This document shows positions 23,203 to 32,984 of a stretch of DNA of 64,000 nucleotides, piece after piece. Source of the DNA: Parietaria judaica (taxonomy: Eukaryota > Streptophyta > Magnoliopsida > Rosales > Urticaceae); NCBI GenBank assembly GCA_954871525.1, contig OX940869.1, positions 22,534,001 through 22,598,000 of the forward strand, written 5' to 3'. The notes beneath the pieces were generated by a model. It did not search any database, was not told the DNA's origin, and was given only the letters and a program-made list of their open reading frames with translations. Within the stretch, counting starts at the first letter, position 1, and the number at the start of each line of letters is the position of its first letter. Position numbers and translations under genes: made by a program.

Positions 23203-23470
23203 AATACAACATTACATTTAACACTTTTAAAACAACAAAATCACTTACAACAATTCAACATTACATTTATTACTTTTAAAACAACAAAATCACTTACAAC
23301 AATTAAACATTACATTTAATACTTTTAAAACAACAAAATCACTTACAACAATTCAACATTACATTTATTACTTTTAAAACAACAAAATCACTCACAACAA
23401 TTCAACATTACATTTAATACTTTTAAAACAACAAAATCACTCACAACAATTCAACATTATATTAATAAAA
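23203..23470. repeat. 49-bp minisatellite (unit 1 copy)
   Basis: About five direct copies of a 49-bp AT-rich unit containing 'aacattacattta' and 'cttttaaaacaacaaaatca'. Copies differ at a few positions in alternation, suggesting a higher-order pair. The repeat has no spacers and is not CRISPR-like. Its duplicate lies at about 24253-24512. Confidence 0.8.
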
Positions 23471-23504
23471 CTACAACAATTAATATCATAATTCGTCATC
23501 AATA

Positions 23505-23571
23505 CCTAAATCTATACGACAACGATCGGCATGTCGACGTAAATGAGTCGTGCCTCGTTCAAGGATTGCGA
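23505..23571 (-). pseudogene. Headless 3' tail of a BED-finger gene
   Basis: In minus-strand translation this reads ILAILERGTTHLRRHADRC, then RIDLGIDDEL and a stop, matching the end of the full gene at 24531-25001. Here the codon before GTTHLRR is CGA (Arg), where the full copy has TGA. This tail therefore preserves the unmutated state of that codon. Confidence 0.7.
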
Positions 23572-24252
23572 GAATCTATTGTACTTCGTTTTGTAAAATT
23601 AATAAGATAATTTAATTGTGTAAAATTGTGTTACAATTAATAAGATAATTAATAATTAAATTGTGTAAAATTACTTATCATGCCGTGGCCTTTAAATGAA
23701 CCCGTCGTGGCCTGATTCAAATTTACCAATATACCCTCTGGATTATGCAACTCGCCGCGACATCATTAAAGAAGGCCTCGGCGAGTTGCATAATTCAGAG
23801 GGTATATTGAAAAACATAAAAGATATGTCGCGGCATTATGTTACCTATGCCTTGGCATTGGCCGATGAAGCCTTGGCTTGGGGATACCGTGCCGCGGCAT
23901 GTATGCTGTTTCAAATTATACATAGAGCATGGATTCTGTAATTCCTTATATGCCGCGGCGTTACTTTAAAGGCCGAGGCATAGCTGTCAACATGCCGTGG
24001 CGTGACTTCGACTAAGGTTATTACCGTGGTTCAATGAATCATGCCACGGCATGGTGAACATCGTGCCGCGGCCAGTTTCATACTTCATTCATTTGGAAAA
24101 TTATAAAAAAAATACTTTTATAATGATAATATCACTCACAACAATTCAATATTATATTTAATACTTAAGAACTACAATAATTAAAATATATAGAATTATG
24201 TAAAATATATAGAATTATATAAAATATATAGAATACAAATATGTAAGAATAC

Positions 24253-24512
24253 AACATTGCATTTAATACTTTTAAAACAACAAAATCACTTACAACAATT
24301 CAACATTACATTTATTACTTTTAAAACAACAAAATCACTTACAACAATTAAACATTACATTTAATACTTTTAAAACAACAAAATCACTTACAACAATTCA
24401 GCATTACATTTATTACTTTTAAAACAACAAAATCACTCACAACAATTCAACATTACATTTAATACTTTTAAAACAACAAAATCACTCACAACAATTCAAC
24501 ATTATATTAATA
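24253..24512. repeat. 49-bp minisatellite (unit 2 copy)
   Basis: Same 49-bp unit as at 23203-23470, copied with the ~1.05-kb tandem duplication. Confidence 0.8.
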
Positions 24513-24530
24513 AAACTACAACAATTAATA

Positions 24531-25001
24531 TCATAATTCGTCATCAATACCTAAATCTCTACGACAACGATCGGCATGTCGACGTAAATGAGTCGTGCCT
24601 CATTCAGCGATTGCGAGAATCTCTTGTCGGCACCATTTGCATTTCGCGTACCTATCTTGAGTTTGAGTCTCAACGTTCCATTTAAGCCTCATTTGAAAAT
24701 CTGATTCCCATAGTGAAGACGGTGGCCTACCACGCCCACGTCCACGCCCCCTCGTCGGTCGCGGACCACCGGCACGAGAGGTAGGCATCCGATTTAGAGT
24801 TGGATTCGGAGGCATTTCAAACTCCTCGGTGTCGTCGGAGGTATTTGGAACACTTTCAAAATCGGAGGAGATGACAATAGTATTATTGGAACTTGTTTCC
24901 ATGGAAAAACTATCATTAACGGAGGAAGAGGAAGAGGAAAACACGTAAATGACCGGGTGATATTCCAATGACAAACCGAAACGAGACGGATGATCATCCA
25001 T
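24531..25001 (-). pseudogene. BED-type zinc finger protein gene A (one nonsense codon)
   Basis: From ATG at 25001 the product starts MDDHPSRFGLSLEYHP, followed by a Ser/acidic region, a PRPTRGRGRGRGRPP basic patch and WESDFQMRLKWNVETQTQ. It ends with CKWCRQEILAIAE, a TGA at 24600-24602, then GTTHLRRHADRC and DLGIDDEL with a stop at 24531-24533. Reading through the TGA gives a C-x2-C...H-x4-C arrangement typical of BED fingers, DNA-binding domains common in hAT transposases and their derivatives. Length would be about 156 residues, far too short for a transposase. It is antisense to the CACTA transposase genes and paralogous to gene B. It may once have been a small DNA-binding accessory protein; that role is inferred. 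Confidence 0.65.
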
Positions 25002-25189
25002 AACTAAGAAAAAATGATGATATTTTTGAACCTAAGGATAAATTTGATGAAACATAGACTAAAATGTGAGCAAGTAGGTTTAAATGGAAGATTTATGTGA
25101 ATTTTAACGTTTTTAACATTATTTTGACAAATAAAGCCGTTTATTACCGTTGTGGGGTAATAATTCGGGTGAAAAAAAAAACTAGCCGT

Positions 25190-25270
25190 TTTTTGTGTCA
25201 GCGACAGTAAGCCGCGTCATGGATAAAAGATGTGTGAGATAGAGCCGTGGCTTCTGAACAATAGGCCACG
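25190..25270. repeat. Short GCCGCGGC-type motif group between the BED genes
   Basis: Contains 'agccgcgtcatgg', 'agccgtggctt' and 'ggccacggcgtg'. It lies just upstream of BED gene A on its transcribed strand, next to 'aaagccgtttattaccgttg', a phrase with a close match upstream of gene B at about 26340. Confidence 0.5.
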
Positions 25271-25469
25271 GCGTGTTTAATTAATTTGTACAATTTTTCC
25301 CTAAACTTAAACCCTAAACTTTAAACCCATAAACTTAAACTGTAATTATTATGTATGAATACAAATATGTAAGAATACATATGTGATTAATTATAAAATA
25401 TATAGAATTATGAATACACATGTTTATATTATAAATACATGATCATCACTTAAGAATTCCACATTACAA

Positions 25470-25622
25470 GTACCACATATGAAAGTACCACATTACAACA
25501 CATTACAAGTACCACATTACAACACATTACAAGTACATTATGATAAGTACCACATTGCAACACATTACAAGTACCACATTACAACACATTACAAGTACAT
25601 TATGATAGGTGCCACATTACAA
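25470..25622. repeat. Short tandem repeat 'taccacattacaacacattacaag'-type
   Basis: Phrases built on 'gtaccacattacaacac' and 'attacaagtac' recur five or so times, interrupted by 'attatgataag'. It is located in the spacer between BED genes A and B. The plus-strand open frame over it is an artefact. Confidence 0.7.
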
Positions 25623-25697
25623 CTCCATTACAATTTAAAGCTACATTTGTCACATAATTTTAACAAATACAGTTAAAAAACGTAAAATAAAAAATAT

Positions 25698-26231
25698 TTA
25701 AAAACCATGACTTCTACGACAACGCACGACATGATCATGAAGAGGATATATGTCTTTATCTGGGTAGGGAAGAACAAACAATAGTCCGCACCATTTTCAT
25801 TTATCGTGCTTATCTAAATTTTGAGTCGAGTTATTCCACTCATGCCTTATATGGAAATCGGTATCCCACGATGAAGAAAATTTAGATCCACCACTACCTC
25901 TTATGCGGCTTGAACCAACGGAACGAGCGGTGCGAATCTGACGTGGAGGCATTTCAGACTCTACTGTTTCTTCGGAATTTTGAACGCTTTCTTGAGAATT
26001 TGTTTCTGGGACTATAGTATCATCGGAGTTTATAATTTCTGGGACTTCCGAATCAGAGTTTGTTTCTGGGACCACAGTATCATCGGAATTTGTTTCTAAG
26101 ACTATAGTATCATCTGATAGATTTACCTGGTGATCGTTGTCATAATCGGAAGAAGACGAAGAATAGGACGAAACAATAACGACTGGGACATTACCGATAG
26201 AAGACGGATGATAATCCATATTAATTTTCAA
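25698..26231 (-). pseudogene. BED-type zinc finger protein gene B (nonsense at first zinc Cys)
   Basis: From ATG at 26231 (or 26219) the product starts M-DYHPSSIGNVPVVIV, then a Ser-rich stretch and repeated 'DDTIVPETNS' acidic units, MPPRQIRTARSVGSSRIRG, SSWDTDFHIRHEWN and STQNLDKHDK. A TGA (25797-25799) stands where gene A has the first zinc-binding Cys of CKWC. The frame then continues KWCGLLF...LHDHVVRC to a stop at 25698-25700. It is paralogous to gene A along its whole length (YHP start, basic RG patch, W-x-x-DF-x-x-R-x-x-WN). Upstream sequences of the two genes are also similar. Reading through the stop would lack one zinc ligand unless the codon is restored, so this copy is dead. Confidence 0.6.
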
Positions 26232-26409
26232 TTTTTGTAGTCAAGATATTTTGTGTGGGTTAAAATATAAGTTAACATGGTTGTATATATAGAACAAAGT
26301 TATGAATTTTAAGTTTTTTTTTAAACTATTTTCGTAAATATAGCCGTTTTTAACCGTTGGAGGGTAATAATTTTAACCCTAGTAGCTAGTAAAAATATAG
26401 TCGTTATTA

Positions 26410-26800
26410 CGTCAGCGGGTACACGCCGCGGCGTATAACTGGAAGGCTGCGGCTCGTGTCAAAATCAGGGGGTATAATTGTAAATGAAATCAATATGCCG
26501 CGGCTTTATGTCACAAATGCCAAGGCATGAGCGAACAAAGCCTCGGCTTCCTGTACCCATGCCGCGGCGTAAATAGAGGAAAATCTTCCCCAAGGGCAGA
26601 TCAAATTTGATCGAGTTTGTATCAGATTATGCCGCGGCATGAATATATATGCCATGGCAGGAGTGCACAAAGCCTCGGCTTTGGTAACAATGCCGCGGCG
26701 TAAATAGGGAAAATCTTTCCCGAGAGCAGATCAAATTTGATCGAGTAAACTTTGTCAGGTCATGCCGTGGCGTTAGTGGGGTACGCCGCGGCGCGTTTCA
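26410..26800. repeat. Internal GCCGCGGC-type motif cluster
   Basis: Contains 'acgccgcggcg', 'tgccgcggcttt', 'agcctcggctt', 'tgccgcggcgtaa' and related sites, with a partly duplicated ~115-bp unit ('ttccc(c/g)a(a/g)g(g/a)gcagatcaaa' near 26586 and near 26718). It lies between BED gene B and the DUF4218 remnant, far from either end of the transposon. Confidence 0.75.
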
Positions 26801-26813
26801 AAATCAGGGGGAT

Positions 26814-27878
26814 AAATTTTTTACGGTGGATGTATCCAATCGAACGGTATATGAAAGTCTTGAAAGGGTACGTGAAGAATTACAATCGACCAGAAGGGAG
26901 CATTGTCGAAGGATATATGGCAGAAGAGTCGGTTGAATTTTGTGTAGAGTATTTCCCGAGAACTCGGCCAATTGGTGTTCCCAAAATAGCCAAAGCGGAA
27001 TCCAAAGGCTTATCTGCAGGTAATCATTATAATTTTTTATAAATAAATACGATTTTTATATTTAGATTACGTGTTGAATATAATATTTATTTTGGTGTTT
27101 TTATGCACAGCAAATCCTTCAACTGTAAACCGAAAAGTATGGGAGCAAGCCGTTCTCCATGTGTTGCATATGAATGTGCATATGAATGAGTTAAGGTCTA
27201 CTTATCCAAAAAAATCAAAAAATGAAAAATGGCTAAAAGAAGAGCACAACCGTACGTTTGCAAAGTGGATCGATGAATATTGTTATGCAAAAAGAAAGAA
27301 TTTAGATGAGACACTATTGAAGATCTTTGGCGGGCCTTCACAAGTAGTTACCAGGTACACGTCATGGTACGTTAACGGGTACACGTTTTACACAAGGGAA
27401 AGGGACGAAAAACACCCCATACAAAATAGTGGTGTTACATTCTTTGCGGAAAGAATCCATGTTGCGTCGGGCAAGGATAAGAATCCAAAACAAGCTTTTA
27501 TGAGCTATTTGGGAGCTTGATTATTGTGGTTTGCGAGTTGGATTGTTTAAGTGCAAATGGGTGGACAACAACCACGTCAAAGTTGACAATGATGGAGTTA
27601 CAGTTGTTGACTTTATACGGATGAGTTATGCCAATGATTTATTCATGTTGGCATCCCAAGCATCTCAAGTGTTTTATATCTCGGACCCGGTCGATCAAGA
27701 ATTATCTCTCGTCGTGCATGTGAATGCGAGAAATGTAGAAGAATCGAATAAAGAAGTTGAAGACATCACTACCATCGCACCATTCTCCAACGGGCTACCA
27801 TCGTTTGAAGACGTTAATGATGATGATGATGTTTCGTTTTTGCTACGTCGAGATATCCCGGCATTGGAAATTGATTGA
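26814..27878 (+). pseudogene. TNP2-type CACTA transposase C-terminal remnant (DUF4218-DUF4216)
   Basis: Exon 1 (about 26814-27019) encodes RWMYPIERYMKVLKGYVKN, RPEGSIVEGYMAEESVEFC and EYFPRTRPIGVP, the signature of DUF4218. Exon 2 (from 27111) encodes WLKEEHNRTFAKWI, then NGYTFYTRERD and QNSGV, and after a frame change near 27500 LDYCGLRVGLFKCKWVD, YANDLFMLASQASQVFYI and DP, the DUF4216 domain. These domains sit C-terminal to the catalytic Transposase_21 domain in autonomous CACTA elements. That N-terminal part is absent: upstream of 26814 is only motif-cluster DNA. The frame break at 27500-27520 confirms decay. No transposition activity is possible from this copy. Confidence 0.85.
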
Positions 27879-28084
27879 ATAATAATTTAATTGTAATAAT
27901 GTTATATTTCGATCTTGTTTTTCATGTATGAACAATTAGGTATCATGTTTATTTAATTGGAAATTGATTGAACAATTGTTTTTCAATTAGTTATCTTTAA
28001 AAATTTTACAGTTTGGAAATTGATTGAACAATTGTTTTTATAAATAAGTTTGTCAAATACATATAAATTCCCATTTTACAGTTA

Positions 28085-29080
28085 AATCCGCGGCCTTTGA
28101 AGAACTTGCCGCAGCGCGTTTCATACGGGATAAAAATGCCGCGGCGTTTTAATATACAGGCCGCGGTGAGTTGCATAGAGCAGAATGTATATAGGTAAAT
28201 TCAAAGGGAAGCCGCGGCTTATGTATAACGACGCCTTGGCATAAGTACATGAAGCCTCGGCGTGCTTAGGTAGTGCCACGGCATAAATTGCATACAAATT
28301 ATACAGAGAGCATGCATTCTGCAAGCCAAATCTTGTCGCGGCGTACTCAAGATAGGCCGTGGCATGACCGGAAGGCCGAGGCGTATGTTTACAAAGCCGC
28401 GGCATATATAGGCAAAAAAATCTACACAGAAACCAAACCAAAATTTTACGTGTGCGTTGTATCAGGTTATACCGCGGCCTATCTATGAAATGCCGCGACG
28501 TACACATACGAGCCTCGGCTCCTTGATTTCGTGCCGTGGCGTATTTACATCCCAAAATTTTACAGAGTCTGTTATTTCGAACCTTCACGTGCCGCGGCTT
28601 ATTGACACCATGCCGTGGCGTGTTTTTTCCACGTAGAACTACGCCGCGGCGTCTGAAGTATACGTGCCGCGGTGCGTTTCATACGGGATAAAAATGCTAT
28701 GGCGAGTTGCATAGAGCAGAATGTATATAGGTAAATTCAAAGGGAAGCCGCGGCTTATGTATACTGACGCCTTCCCATAAGTACATGAAGCCTCGGCGTG
28801 CTTAGGTAGTGCCGCGGCATAAATTGCATACAAATTATACAGAGAGCATGCATTCTGCAAGCCAAATCTTGCCGCGGCGTACTCAAGATAGGCCGTGGCA
28901 TGACCGGAAGGCCGAGGCATATGTTTACAAAGCCGCGGCATATATAGGCAAAAAAATTAGCGTTGTATCAGGTTATACCGCGGCCTATCTAAGAGATGCC
29001 ACGACGTACACATACGAGCCTCGGCTCCTTGATTAACGTGCCGCGGCTTATTTACACCACACCACGCCGTGGCGTGTTTT
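28085..29080. repeat. Internal motif cluster with ~560-bp tandem duplication
   Basis: The segment from about 28110 ('cgtttcatacgggataaaaa') recurs from about 28671, then 'gcatagagcagaatgtatat', the GCCTCGGC site and 'acagagagcatgcattctgc' follow in the same order. It is dense in GCCGCGGC, GCCGTGGC and GCCGAGGC motifs. Minus-strand open frames in both units (28121-28588, 28639-28941) resemble each other only because the DNA is duplicated. Confidence 0.85.
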
Positions 29081-29592
29081 TTTCAACGGTTGCGTTTTTC
29101 CATCGTTCAAAGCCATTTTTGAAATTTTTTATTCGATTTTAACCTCATTTCCCTCCATCTCTCTCACATTTCAGCCCTATTCTTTCCCTCCTTTTCCTCT
29201 TTATCCTTTTCTTCTCTCTTCTCTATTTCTCTCTTTTATTTTCTCCCATCACGTCGCCGTCGCCATGCTCCGCCGCCGACGTCGCTATTGCCGTGTCCTA
29301 ACTCTCGTGTCCTAACTCCGTTGAGGTGTGCTTCATTTTGTTCCTTCAACAAGCTAAGTCCTACCCCGTGCCCTAACTCCGAGTTATTGATTCTAACAAG
29401 GTTAGAATCCTATCCCTAATCAATATTACATATGTATTGCATTTTGTTAATGTTTTCCATGAAATGTTTTTATGCTTTTGTTGTCTTGAATGTTTGCCAT
29501 GAAATGTATTTATTGTCTTGAGTTATTTGATGTTTATGAATTTTTGGAAACGAGTCAAATATATATTTAGGAAAGCTAGCTACTACGTCAAT

Positions 29593-32500
29593 ATGTCGGA
29601 GCGAGAAGTAACTAGGCCATCAACCGATCGAGAAGAAACGTCATCATCCGATGAAGAAGAAACTACGCCCGGTTAGTAGTATTGTTATTTTGTTTAAGGT
29701 CTTGTAATTCATTGAATCTATCTAGTATTTAAAATTGATAATTTATTACTTTAATTGTTTCCGGTTCTTAATAAAGTTGATGAAGTAGCAAAATGTAGAA
29801 GAAAACTTAAAGGAGAAGGAAAAAGAAAAGTGAACCTCATGAAAAGAATCACTATCTTAAAGCATAAGGGGGAAAAAATACTTATGAGATTTGATGGGAA
29901 AAAACAACCGGATGGAAGAGATGGTGATTGGATAATGAAGAGTTTAAAAAAGGTGAAACATAGGATATGGAATGAAATCCAACAAGCATTTGTTATTCCA
30001 GACGAGTACAAGCGTATGTGTTTATCTAGTGCCGGGGAATCGGCAAGATACTTCCGGTATGATCTTTCTACCCTATTCAAGAAAGATCCGAATGATAAAA
30101 GAATCTTCGAGCGACCGGATATTGTTAAGAAATATTACATGAGCATCACGGACGAACATTGGAAGGAGTTTGTTAATATTAGATTAAGTGATGAGTTCAA
30201 AGAAGTCTCGGATCAAAACAAAGCTAACAGGGCTCTCGTTGAGTACCCCTCTAGATCGGGTCGAAACGGATATCGGAAGCTCGATCAAATGCTAGTAAGA
30301 GTTTAATTTTATATTTTAAATTTAATCTATTGTCTATAATTGAATAACATTTTCTTATGTTTCGTAGTATGAACAAAATGACGTATGGGCGACAAATTCA
30401 GAACTTTAGATCGAAATGAGGCATAATGAGGATGGTTCATTAAAGGATCCAAATCTAGAGCCTACTGTGAATAAAATAGTAAGTGCAATGAGTTTATGTT
30501 ATATAGTTATATATAAATTATCTTGATGTTATTTGTATATTATTGACTTAAATATTTGTAATAATTCATTTTGTTATTAGATTGAATGTACCACTCAAGT
30601 GGTGGACGACGATGAGGAAGACGATATTTTGACAAGAGCTTTGGGGAAGAAAGAACATCCCGGACGAGTTCGGGGACAATCCAAATACGTCTCAAAGCGA
30701 GCATGTTACAAACAAGCCAAAGAATCAACGAATCCCCTCGTTCAAAGTCTCCTAGCCGAAATTAAAGATATGAAAGTCAAGTCGGAAGCGAGAGATGCGG
30801 CTTTGGAGGAATGGAAGGCTAAAGTGGAACAAATGATCCAAGGATCATCTTCAAGAAATCTTTAAGGTAGTAATGAACCACTTGATGCGCATAGTCCGGT
30901 AAGTCAACCTCTTGCTCCTTTAGCACCGATTGAATTTAATTTTGATGACGATCGTACTCCCGCCACAAAGGCTAAGGGCAAAGATTTTATTTCGAAAAGA
31001 CCGAGTCTAGGGAGTAACGAGCCTTGTGATGTGCAATCTCCGGGAAGGCCACCGTTTACTCCCGTAGCGCCGGTTGATGTGCAGCTTGATGAAGGTCAAA
31101 TTCCCGCGAAAAAGGCTAAGCGTAAAGGGTTCCTTTCGAAAGGACCGAATAAAGGGAATATCAAATCTTTTAGTGTGCAAAGTCGCGCTAGTCAACCGAT
31201 TGCTCCCTCACCGGAGCTTGCGAACGTTCAAATTCTCGCTAAAAAGGCAAAGAGTTCGCCTTTGGTTTCAAAAGGACCTATTGTAGGTATTGGCGGAACT
31301 TCCGCGATTGATCCGGCGTCATCTATTCCAAAGACGCCCATTTCATTTAATGATGGTGTTGATTTTCTTCTTTTTTCCGAGGGAATCGTTGAGCACGTCG
31401 CTACCGGGAAGGTGTTCCTAAAAAATGGAGAGGTTGGCGACAAAATTCACAACGTACCGTTGGATAGAGATCATCATCGGGTGTTAGTAGAAGTGTCGAT
31501 GTCTAAAGACCCTATTCCTCTCCCGGTATCGGTTCAATGGATCAAAACCATTGATGACGTGGTGGGGACCTTTGGCCTTGGCCAGTGTCCCTTATTGAAG
31601 AATTAAACTCCAAAGGTAATCAAGCTCCCAAACCTAAGCCCAAAAATATACCCAAAAGTTTGTATTACAATGAAGTGGCACAAAAGATTAACTTGAACCT
31701 TGTTCATCCCGGATTGAGAGCGTTAGCGACTTATGCAAACGACTATATGCTTGCAAAGGGAAAGAAAATAGTAGTTGAGCTTCATAAAAGTTTGTGTGAT
31801 TTCACTCCGTTGTTGAATTTCGATGATACACGTGAATTTCTCTTCTCTCAAGACTTGACCGTACTATGGATAATGATTTGTCAAAGGTATGTTTCCATTT
31901 TCATTTGCGATTTCTTAATTATTAAATATATGAATTATTGATTCATTTGTTATACATTAATTATTGTTATTTTTATTTGTAGTTATTTACTAGAAAATCA
32001 CCTTCGCAATCCGGACACTTATGGTTTTCTTCCGCCATATGAAGACATCGGGTTCAACACAAAACTAGGAGATGCTAAGAAAAATGCATTAAAACTTGAT
32101 GTTGATCGCTACCACAAACTTATACAAAATTGCAAGAATGGCAAAAGATGGTTAATGCCTTACAATAGTCGTCACCATTGGATTCTTCTTGTTTTTAACC
32201 CTTGGAAGGCTACCGTAGCAAAGTTTGATTCTCTCCCCAATTCAAGCGGTTTAAATAACCACTTAGAGCAATTTTTTCAAGAGTAAGTATTCTAAAACAT
32301 AATCATTTTTATGTTTATGGATTATATCTTTTTAACTCAAGTTATTTGAATTCTTTAATTTTTTTTTGTAGTATTGAAGACATATTCAAGGTTAATCACG
32401 ACACCGGCCTCATGTCCCAATCGTTGATAAAATCGATGAATTCAAAAGGATGTCCGAAATAACCGGGAAATCATGAATGCAGATACTACGTCATGAAGTT

Positions 32501-32639
32501 CATGCACGACGTTGTGAGAAATGGTATGAATTTTGTTGATAGCAAACTTAATTATAGTGTAAGCGAAATAGATGGATTGAATGTAGATTTAGGTATGTAT
32601 GTGCTATCAAAGTTTGCTAACTATGACGATGAAGATTAG
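29593..32639 (+). pseudogene. Transposase_24 (Ptta/En/Spm) - Ulp1/C48 protease gene, broken
   Basis: Exon 1 starts MSEREVTRPSTD (29593-29671). Exon 2 (about 29778-30294) carries the Transposase_24-type region: RVNLM-like basic start, DEYKRMCLSSAGESARYFR, DEHWKEFVNIRLSDEF, NKANRALVEYPSRSGRNGY. Later exons carry LTRALGKKEHPGRVRGQSKYV (30620s), a Lys-rich linker with repeated PAKKAKRK-like phrases and, in exons 31983-32282 and 32372-32639, a C48 protease domain: HHWILLVFNPW (His 32176-32178), KFDSLPNS (Asp 32227-32229), GCPK-stop-PGNHECRYYVM (Cys 32478-32480). Breaks: TAG 30407-30409, TAA 30863-30865, a frame change near 31575, and TAA 32460-32462 at the position of the active-site Gln. Exon borders fit GT/AG. 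Ulp1-like proteases cut SUMO-type modifiers. Their presence in CACTA genes is known, but their role in transposition is unclear. Confidence 0.82.
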
Positions 32640-32984
32640 AACATATTTTGGATTTGTTTGTTTATATTTGGACAGTGAATTTTGTATGGTGGATTATATG
32701 TTTTGTATGTATCGATGATATAATCTTTAACCGATGATATTTTAGTGTATTAATATTTTGTATTAATGCTTTTAATTAAAAAAATTAATTTATATTTTAT
32801 ATAATAAAATATCAATTATTAATTACAGGTTCTATCGGTAATAGAAAGAGGATAACAAAGCTACCAGGCGAATTTTTAAAAAAATCGCCCGGATTTTTTA
32901 AATTTTTTTAGTGTCACATTTTCAACAACGCTTAAAAACCGTCGCCCAAAACAACTAAAAACCATTCCGGAATACAGTTTATGC

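Larger units (their letters stand above)
22508..24622. repeat. Tandem duplication of ~1.05 kb inside the CACTA
   Basis: Unit 1 (22508-23578) and unit 2 (23579 to about 24622) are nearly identical, with 'attgtacttc(a/g)ttttgtaaa' opening each. Each unit contains a GCCGCGGC-type cluster, an AT-rich 49-bp minisatellite and, at its right edge, the 3' end of a minus-strand BED-finger gene. Only unit 2 is joined to the rest of that gene (24531-25001), so unit 1 carries a gene tail without a head. Confidence 0.88.

Noticed and set aside
23203..24512. Regular 49-bp direct repeats as a CRISPR-like array
   Set aside because: Repeats are contiguous without unique spacers and lie in a plant transposon.
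28121..28941. Two similar minus-strand frames (155 and 100 codons)
   Set aside because: They resemble each other because of the ~560-bp DNA duplication and consist of motif-cluster sequence.
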